IMG/VR virus record: IMGVR_UViG_3300027541_000073
Coordinates: 1-64,000 of that record
Length of the DNA stretch: 64,000 nt
Source: a virus
Direction: 5' to 3' (one strand)
Shown: positions 16,541-26,500 of the stretch, piece by piece
Numbering within the stretch: the first letter of the stretch is position 1
Layout: each line of letters opens with the position of its first letter
The notes under the pieces: generated by a model
Seen by the model: the letters and a program-made list of their open reading frames with translations, nothing else
What the model was told of the DNA's origin: nothing
Databases searched by the model: none
Program-made: the position numbers and the translations under genes

Positions 16541-17161
16541 TTAATATGTTCCGCCGTCAACAGTACCAAGTCCGCCACTCATAGTGCCATTTAATGTTAT
16601 AGTGTCACCGGTTGCATCGCCCAATGTAACGTTTCCGTTGGCATCTAACGTAGTAAAACTACCTGCGGCTCTTGTAGTTCCGCCAATAGCAATATTATTA
16701 ATTGTACCAGCAGTGGCAGGAGCCATTGTTACTGTACCCGTTCCTGATGGACTAATTGTTACGTTAGCATTTGCTGGACTCATTGCTACTGTACTTTGAG
16801 CAGTTAGTGTACCAGTAAATGTACCGCTTGTGGAATACTGTGGACCACCTTCGTTATTAATAATTATGTAATCTGTGCCATCGGACACCACAGTATAGGT
16901 TGAGGTTGTTGGAACTGCTTGGCTAGTTGCCGCAGTAAACCCTGGACCTTTAATTTGACCGCTAGGTGTACTAATGGTAACTGTACCACTAGTAGCATTG
17001 TAAAAACTCTGTTGTACACCAATATACAATACAGGGCTGGCTAATGTAACAGTATACGGAGCAGATCCAGTAAATGTTGTTACTAGACCCTGCGCTGGTG
17101 CAGAAATAGATGCGGCACCAGTCGTTGAAGTTGTTGGTGTTATGGTATTATAACGTGCCAT
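16541..17161 (-). CDS. Putative fiber/virion protein, Thr/Ser/Gly-rich
   Basis: 206 residues of low-complexity beta-prone sequence (TVTLASPVLYIGVQQSF, GTVTISTPSG, ADTYTVV-type strands). The C-terminal 80 residues carry a 'PSGTGTVTM.P...GTINN..IG..T...GSFTTLDANGNVTLGD' run seen in many phage fibers as a trimerising or connector repeat. No enzymatic motif. It is preceded by a good ribosome site (AGGAG) and follows the 108-residue protein, so it is part of the distal fiber operon. Confidence 0.55.
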   Translation of the reverse strand: MARYNTITPTTSTTGAASISAPAQGLVTTFTGSAPYTVTLASPVLYIGVQQSFYNATSGTVTISTPSGQIKGPGFTAATSQAVPTTSTYTVVSDGTDYIIINNEGGPQYSTSGTFTGTLTAQSTVAMSPANANVTISPSGTGTVTMAPATAGTINNIAIGGTTRAAGSFTTLDANGNVTLGDATGDTITLNGTMSGGLGTVDGGTY

Positions 17162-17176
17162 TTTTAAAATCTCCTG

Positions 17177-17503
17177 TTATGCTGTTGATGTTTCAATGCC
17201 ATACACAGTAACGTTAACAGCAGATCCTGTGTTAGTCCAGGCTACAACGTTTAAGCCTGGGCCGCCGACTAGACCTGTTCTTTCAAACACGCCCTTAGAT
17301 ACAACTACTGTATCGTATTCGATCCATTCTGCTGTACCTGGAGTTCCAGTTGTAGCCAGTGCTAATCGAATTGTTACAGATGATGCACCTGTATTTGTAA
17401 ATGAAACGTTAAACACTGAGTAATAACCGATAGGTACGGTGTAAACTGTGGTGCTTGTGGTTGCTGCCAGTTGTGCTGGCGTTGCTAATCTTCCTGTTGC
17501 CAT
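17177..17503 (-). CDS. Small beta-sandwich virion protein (family of three in this window)
   Basis: 108 residues. The pattern YTVPIGYYSVFNVSFTN, SVTIRLALAT, WIEYDTVVVSKG and GLNVVAWTNTG, ending VTVYGIE, matches the proteins at 37503-37832 and 46377-46712 in length and strand order (strand, 'N.....V.L.L', a central 'I.VP.G', a penultimate 'I.A.A', final strand). The shared layout suggests a small virion decoration or fiber-joining protein used repeatedly. It lies just downstream of the giant fiber gene. The function is an inference from position. Confidence 0.55.
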   Translation of the reverse strand: MATGRLATPAQLAATTSTTVYTVPIGYYSVFNVSFTNTGASSVTIRLALATTGTPGTAEWIEYDTVVVSKGVFERTGLVGGPGLNVVAWTNTGSAVNVTVYGIETSTA

Positions 17504-17521
17504 GTTATAATTTCTCCATTA

Positions 17522-20500
17522 TTATCTTTGCATAAAGAATCCAAGGGCAACGGGAGCCCCGTCTATGCCGCCTGTAAAATTCATCTTAGAAGTTACTTTA
17601 ATACCTTCCCCTGTTGTTGTGCTAATGCTGTTGCCAGCAATATACACAATACCCGAAGTCAATGTATTTACGTTCAACGAGCTCTGTCCACCACCGATTT
17701 GTGCAGTAATGTACGCTTTAATAGCTCTTTGAGTTGGTACTACGCTGTCCGAATCTGCTGTAAAGAACGGATCTGTACTGAATTGTGTAATAATCGCAGA
17801 TCCAATACCTAATTCTACTGAGCCCAACTGCAAACTGTTCAATCCGCTTAGGTTAAACGCACTAGCGTTCAATGTAGCAGTACCAGTTGCCTGTTGTACT
17901 CCGAACAAGTTACCAACGTTAAAGTTACCATCTTGGTCAGTACTTGTAAAGAACACTCGTCCACCTGCTGAGAACTGAGCCTGATTTGCTACGTTAGCAG
18001 TTGAAATATCCACATTTGGATAGTTAGTTTGTTCTTTATTACCAGTACCGATGTACAAGAAGTCGTGTCCAGTTAGACGTACTTGACTGTACTTGATTCG
18101 TGTTGTTACTCTGTCGCCGTGACGTGGTGCTTGTAGTACTGTTAATGCTGGGTTAATCTGGAATTGAGCAGTTTTGTCACCCAATTCACCTAACTCATTA
18201 GTTACCACAACCAGTTTGAAGTAAACGCCTGGTAGGCTGTCAAATTCAACGTTAGCACCTGCTTCAGGAATGTCGTACAACCCTGCAATATTAATAAAGT
18301 TGCTTGGTTGATACAAATCGCTGTATCCGTCACCTTGTGTTTCAGAAGTAGCAGTTGTATTATCTGCTCCACGATTTACAAAACTTGGGTTACCTAGTGC
18401 GCCGTCTGCCATTCTAATACGTAGACTTGCTACCTTAACCTTGTTAGGATCTGTCAATGTATAGATTGGTCCTGCACGATATGTCATTCCACTAACTGTA
18501 GCAGTAGACAATGTTACAGGAGTTGCGCTTCCTTGTGTAGCACTTACCTTAAATTGTGTGCTGGTAATTGTTGAACCGATTACATAGTAAGTCTGTTCTT
18601 CAACTAATCCGCCTGCGCTAGTGCCGTAGAACTCAATTGGCTGACTATCTACTAAGTTTGTAGTGTTGTCAACTGTAATCAAGTTAGTTGTAACAGTAGT
18701 TGCAGTTACAGTTCCTTTTGGATAACCTGATCCAGGTTCTAACATACGAATCTCTGTTACTACACCGCTGGCTACTTTAGCACGACCTGTTGCTTGAGCA
18801 CCTGTTCTAATGCTTGCGGCCACTGTACCTGATGTTGCAGATGCCGCAACCCATAATGGGTTACTTGAAATGTTACCAAATTGTACTGCTGTCCAGTTAG
18901 AACTGCTTGGCATTGCACGTAAAGTCCAAGTTACACCGTCTGGACTTGTTGCGGCTGTTGTTCCGCCTGTGGCTACTGCAAAGAATAAACCTTGTCCATA
19001 AGAAATTTTACTCCAAGTTGTACTTGCTGGTAGACCTGCTGGGCTTTCTAACCAAGTAGTTCCTCTGTCAATACTGTAGGCAACTCTCTTACTACCGCTA
19101 GCGATAGCAACAAAGCGTCCATTACCATAGGCAACACTGGTCCATGATAAACTTGCTGGTAAGTTTCCGCCTGCGGTCCAACTTGTTCCGTTTGAAGAAT
19201 ATGCTGTTGCTAGGTTTCCTGTAGAAATTGCAACAAACATTTCAGCACCGTAGGCTACTGATGAGTAAGTACCTGAACCTAATGTAGGAATAGTTCTGCT
19301 AGTCCATAAACTACCGCTGGTGCTAGATACTGCACTGGCTGTTCCGCCAACTGCAACATAAACGCCACCACCATAGGCCAATCCTGCTAAGTCTGTCTTA
19401 CCAGTACTTGTTCCTGCGGTCCATGTAGAACCTGCTAGTATGCCTGCACTAGTTGTATAGCAGTTATCGCCTGTACTTGTAGCAATTGCCACATATCTTG
19501 CACCTGTATCTAATATAGAAATAGTAGGTGTTGTTGTGTAACCTTTACCAGTATCTGTAACAGTAAATCCGCTAACACCTTCGTTAGTTCTTGTTGGTGT
19601 TAGGACTGCTGTTGTACCAGCATAAGTTAATGTTACTGTACCGTTTGCGGCAGATCCGCTGGTATGTATTGGGCCAGATGTTGTAAATGTTCCGCCACTT
19701 GTTACATAATACCAGTTCTTATCTCCAGAATCAACATAATAAATGTAAACTCCAGTTGTAACTGTACCTCCTGAGCTCCATGCTGAACCAGTAAATGGAT
19801 CTGATACAGTTACACTTGGTGCACCTGTATAGTTTCTTCCCCAACTATTAACAGTTACCTGAGTCAGTCTGTCAGTGGCTGCACTTACTGTTGGAGGAAC
19901 TGTGTATCCTGTTCCTGGAATTGTAACAGTTACGCTAACAATCTCACCGTCAAGAACTGCACAAGTCGCTACTGCGCCTGTTCCGCCACTTACTGGAGTA
20001 AACACAATAACCGGTGGTGTTGTATAACCTTGTCCGCCGCTGATAATATTAACACTGGCAACTTGATCCGCTGTGGCCGCACCAGTTGTATTTGCTACAC
20101 CTAGAACTGCTTCAAATACAGCGCCTTGACCGCCTAAGCCGCCAATAATTGCAGTTGCTCTTGCTCCTTCGCCACCACCATATACAACATCTACCCAACT
20201 TGCACTAGCGGACAATGCGCCTGCTGTAGCCCAAGTTGTGCCGTTTGCACTATACGATGTAGTTGTTCCGCTACTTGCTATGGCAACATACTTGCTATCA
20301 CCATAGGTTAGTTCTTTCCATGTAGCAGTTGCACTTAAAGTTCTTGCTGTTGCTGTATAACCAGGTGCTGTATAACTAATTCTTGGTTCAATGATGTACT
20401 GAGTTGTTAAGTCTAGTGTGTTTTCAATAGTCTTACCAGGTACAGTATGGTCCCAACCTGCTTCATACATAGTCATAGAGCCAGATGCTGTAGACAATGT

Positions 20501-23500
20501 AATTGGTGTAGAACTTCCTGATGTTGCCGCAACTTTAAATTGTGTACTTGTAATAGTCGAACCAATTACATAGTAGGCAGTATTTGCAGAAACTCCGCCA
20601 AATGTTGTACCGCTAAAGTAAACTGGCATGTTATCATACAAGGTTACAGTACTTGCCACTGTAATTAAGTTTGTAGTTACTGTGGTATTTGTTGCTGTTA
20701 ACGGTGTGAAACTGTCTTTGTATACCTGTGCAATCTTGCTGCCAGTTTGGTATGTTAAGATGTTAGCATATTGACCAACACCAGTACCGGCAGTTAATTG
20801 AATTCTCATGCCAGTATATGCCGCGCTTAGTGCAGTATCAGTGGCCGCAATAGTAATGCTGACTTTATCACCACTCTGAGCCGCGTTGCTGGCTGTTACA
20901 TAACTTGTACCTCCAACACCGTTGTCATCATCTAAGTCAATAATTCTTGATTCAAATACAGTATTGTCACGGAATTCGTCGCCGATTGCGTCGATGTTAT
21001 ATCCTGAACCGCTAATTGTATATGTTGTATTTGTATAATTTGTACCAGCATTACCAAATTCTAAACGAAGCACTTCTGATAATGCATCTGTTACAGTATT
21101 TGTAATTTGTGCCTGATATGCTTGGTTGTCAACCGTACCATATAATGGTACTTCGCTAACATCCACACCTTCGGCAATAACACCATATGTACCATATGAG
21201 CTGTTGCCGTTGGTAGCACGGATTCTACCGCCTAGTTCTGCTAGGTAACCTGCATAGCCGTAGTAGTTAAACACAGAAACAAGTTCTGTTAATGAGTCAC
21301 TACCAGTACACCATACACCAATACCGTCTGACATAATTGTAGTAAAGTCGTTTTTAACCATTGACTTATTACCACGGGCATGTAGAGCCGCATCGATCTT
21401 AGCACCTGTACAGCCTACACCAAACATTGTAACGTTCTGTGAGTAGTGTGAGCGACTTGTTACCCATACTTTGCTATCCCATGGACCAAATCCTGGGTTA
21501 AGGGCTACGTATGCTCCACCAGTTGGGCGTTTTGTACCATAGTCGTTTTCAGCAGTTAAGTCGCCATTCAATCCGCTTAGAGTACAGTTACGTAAACCAG
21601 AAGCGTTACTTACTTGGAACATATCTGACAATTCAGAACCTGCAACTGCATTGTTGTACAATACGGCAGAGCGTGTTCCTTTGTAGTTACCTGGTAAATT
21701 AATATCGTAAATGATAGAATCAATGTACTCGCCCATATCACGCTTGCATGATGCTTCGTCGTATGAGTAAACTGCTGTACAAGTTCCTGTATCTGTACTT
21801 ACAGATGTCGGAGTAATGGATCCTGCTGTTGTACCAATTGTAAATGTTGTAGTAGATGGAACTGTTAATACGTAGTATTGTGTATTTTCAGCCAACCCGC
21901 CAATTACTGCTCCGGCTACTACAGTCATTTCGCCTGTGCCGGTGCCTACGCTAAACACAGAACCATTATAACTTGCACTAATTGTTATTTCTGTGTCACT
22001 TTCAACAGTTAAAATATAATATGTAACACCAGATACAATGTTACCAATACCAGTTCCGGTAAATGTAATCTTAGAACCTACTGTCATTCCTGTTGTAGAT
22101 AGAACTGTAACAATGTTTCCAGTTGCAGTTGTGTCTGTGGCCACAGTCGATACTTGATTTGCCAAGAACTTAACTGGATCGCCCACAGACAAGTTGTGTG
22201 CTCTGGTTGTTGTAATAACGTTGCCACTAGAACTTGTACCTGATGTTGGTCCGCCGAAGTTATAAGAAATCCAAGCAGTTGCTTCGTTTTCTAAGAATGT
22301 CTTATTAGCACGTAAGATTTCTGCGGCAGCAATATGTCCTGGATCGTTATGGTATGTTGTTGTACCCACAACGTCTGGAGTTTCTCCAACACCCTTGTCT
22401 AATATTGCAATAATAGTGTCCATGTTTGCTTTAGCAGATGCTAGTGCTGTAGCATTACTTTCAACTTTAAGATTAACAGCATCTCTTAGATATCTGTAAG
22501 CATTCAAAGTTGCTCGCTTCTGATCACCGATTACTAGTGATGCCTGTGCTTGATAGTAACTCATACCTGCTTTGATTGAGCGGAAGTTACTGCCCATTAG
22601 AATATCGTAACGTAGAGCATCTAAAATATAACCCACGTCTCTAGCACAAGTAGCAGAATTGTAGTCTAAGTTTGGATAGTTAGTGTCAATGTAAAGTGTT
22701 ACTGCACTCTGAATTGATGCTTTGTCTGTTGACAACACTTTTGCCTGTGTTGCTACATTAGTATCTACCCAACTTGTACTTGGCAAGTTAGTAATTTCTA
22801 CAGCAATAGATAATCCAGTTCCGTTGGTGAAACTTGTTAATTCTGTGCCGTCGTAGGTTGCTGCCAATGTAAATGTCGATGTCAATGGTGTTGTCTTAAC
22901 ATAATATGTAGTACCAGCAACTAATCCGTTGGCTGTGGTTTGTGCGATTACTTCATCGCCTACAGATAAACCGTGTGCTGTGCTGGTAAATGTTGTGCCA
23001 CTAGCAATAGTTGTAATTGTAATACGTGGCACACCAGTTGTTAAACCAGTATCAATGATGTTTGTAATAACATCCATTAATGCGCCAACTCTTGTAGAAC
23101 TTGTAGCATCGCCGCCTGTGCCTGTAACATAACTTACGTTAGTTTGTAGTGCTGAATAAGAGCTTAAACCTCCGTTAGCAATGTCTGTCACAATAGATTT
23201 CATATTAGCATAGGCCGCTAATGTTGCTGTTTTATCTCCGCTATCAATCTGTAGTGCAGAAGTTAAACGTGAGTAGTATGCAATACCTGCTTGCTTACTT
23301 GCAAAATGACCACCGTAGGTTAAGTCATAGCGTAGTGCATCGATAATGTAACCAGTATCTCTAGCACACGCACTCTTGCTGTACACAATCGCTGGATAGT
23401 TTGTATTGATATACTTTAATGTTTCTGCTGTGATAAAATCTTTGTTATCATAGATTAACTTTGCCGCCGCATAGTTCTCTGCATCTACACCAGTAAAGTC

Positions 23501-26500
23501 TGGCCATAAGAAGCGAGGAACTGCTCCTCCGTCAATTGTACCAACGATATCGTCAACGATTGTACCAATTTGTGCAACTGCACCGCCAACTGCATAGCCT
23601 TTTAATTTGTATTTTAAGAACTTAATTAGTCCAAGACTTGCACTTAACTGGTTTGCCAGCACGATTGCTGTCGAAGATATTGCTCTATGATAACTACGTC
23701 CAATAGTGATTGCGGCAAAATTACTGCCAAACATCATGTCGTAGCCGATACCATCTACCATGTATCCAATGTCTCGACTGCAAGTTGTTTCGTCGTAGGA
23801 TAGATAGTGATGGAATTTCTGTACATAACCAGTACCATCTAGTTGAATTTCAGATTTACGATCTTGTAAAATGTTAAATCCTGCTACTAATGCTGGATCA
23901 ACCCAACTTGTATCTGGTGCTATAGCAGTTCCTGCTTCGCCGTTGTTAATCCAATCTATAATATCTTGTACACGAGCCTGTGCAAATGCTGCCGCAGTTG
24001 CATCACCGCCTGTTCCAGATGTTACCTGAGGTGTTGTGTTACCAGACTGTGGAGTTACAGAAATTCTTTGTGCAACATCGTCGATAATGCTCTTTAAGAA
24101 TGTGTATGCGGCCACTGTTGCGGCTGTTTCGCTAGAACTAATAGTTAGATTTAAACCACTGTAATATGCACTACCGGCAATTAAAGTCTGTGTGTTACCA
24201 CCGTAGGTTAAATCGTAACGAATTGCGTCAAGGATGTAGCCAATATCGCGTTGGCAAGCGGCTTGTCCTGTTGCGCCAAGTGCTGTCCAAACAACAGCAT
24301 AGTTGTTTTGAATGTATCGGCTAACATCTGCTTTAATGAAAGCATAGTTATTTGCAATCTGTGTTCTTGCATTTAAGAAATCTACATCAAGATTAGTTGG
24401 ATCTGTGATAACTTCTGCTGGGACAGCATCCAAACCGTTGTTTAGAATGTCGTAGGCTGTGTTAGCACTTAGTTCAATTCTATCAATTGCTACGGAATTA
24501 CCCACTGAACCTGTAACACCAGTAGTAATTTCTTTTACTGATGCTCCAATAAAGCCGATTACACCTATTGTTGGCAATAACTGTTGTGCAATTACTGTCT
24601 GTGTTGATGTAATTCCTCTGTAATAGCTCATTGCGTTCCATGAACTTAGGAAGTTACTACCAAACATTAGGTCGTAGCATAATGCATCAATAATATAACC
24701 CACATCTCGTGAGCATGTAGATGCTGTATAGATTAAATCTGGATATGTTGCATTGATCCAGTTGATTGCGGCTGATTTAATTCTTGTTTTTGCCGCTTGA
24801 ATATTAGTATTCTTAGTTGTAAGATCACTTGCTACCCAAGTAATATCTGGAGCAACTGTTGTTGGCTCTGTTCCTGTATTGATTGTGTCGTACAATTCTT
24901 GAATACGTGTTTGTGCATCTGTTGCGGCGCCAGCACTACCGGCTGTGCCGCTAGTTACTTGACTTACAACGTTTCCTGAGCTAGGTGTAATTGCAAGACC
25001 TTTTGCAATATCATCGATAATAGTTTTTACATAAGCCCATAGTGCCAATGCTTGAGATTTTTCACCTACTTCAACTAACACACCGTTGCTATAGTAAGAA
25101 CGTGCGGCAATTTGTGTTGCTAGGTTGCCACCATATGTTAAGTCAAAAGTTAGTGCGTCTACAATGTAGCCAACGTCACGTTCGCAAGTTGTTGCATCGT
25201 AGATAAATCCGCTGAACGGAGAGACAGAACCTGCAATTTGTACATTAATCCATGCTGTAACTTCTGCTTTTAAGAATGCTTTGTTAGCAAGAATTAATCT
25301 TGCGGCATGGAAGTATCCAGAAGTATAAGCGTTGCTACTACCACCAGTTGGTGTTGGTAGGTCAAAGGTAGGAACTGCGGTTAGTCCTGTTGACAGAATG
25401 TCTGTCATTACACCAATATTTGATGTAATTGTATCTGTACCTGCGCTGGCTTTTAATACTGCATTCTTAACAAAATCTACAGTACCTAAAGTCTGTGGTA
25501 ATTGATCTGCTAAAACAACTCCGGTTGATGCAAGGCCTCGTTGATATGCCATACCTGCTTTTGCAGACATAAAGTTACTGCCAAACATAACATCGTATGC
25601 TAGTGCATCAACCATATAGCCAACATCACGTGAACATAATGCTTGGTCGTAATCTAATGTTGGATAATTTGCATTAATCCAAGCAATAGCACCTATTTGA
25701 ATATTTGTTTTATCTGCAACAATAGCGTTAAATGCTGTTAACAATCTTGGACGAACCCAACTTGTGCTTGGAGCAATAGTTGTTGGCTCTGTGCCTGTAT
25801 TGATTGTGTCGTACATTTCTTGGATACGTGCTTGTGCAAATGTTCCTGCGGCTGCACCGCCTGGTGTTCCAGAAGTTACCTGTGAAGATGAAGTTGTTTT
25901 TGTCCATCCTGCTGTATTACCTACAGCAATATTGTCGATAAACGATTTAATTCTTGTTTGAACAGCCAATGCTTGATCTTTTTCGCCTGTTTCAACAAAA
26001 ATGCCCTTGCTGTAGTAAGAACGTGCGGCTACCTGTGTTGCTAAATTGCCACCGTAGGTTAAGTCATATACCAATGCGTCTACAATATAACCAACATCTC
26101 GTTCGCAGGCTGTTTGTCCTGCGCCGCCGTATGTAAATCCAACGAATGGAGAGATGTTTCCAGAAATCTGTGCATTAATCCATGCACTAACTTCAGACTG
26201 AATAAATGATTTGTTAGCAAGAATTAATCTTGCGGCATTGTAATAATCTGCATCATAAGCATTACCTGTTCCACCAGTTGGTGTTGGGTATACAAATGCT
26301 GGAACAGAACTTAGGCCGTTTTCTAAAATTGCTTTGATTGATGCAATATTAGTTGTTACAGAATCTAATGCAATAGTTTCTGTGACATTAAACATAAACT
26401 CTTGTGTTGCTGTGTTGCCTTCTGTTGGCACAATAGAGTTGTTTGCTACTAAGTTTGGTGCAACTGCCTTAATTCTTTCTAGTGCAGAAATAGTTTTTGG

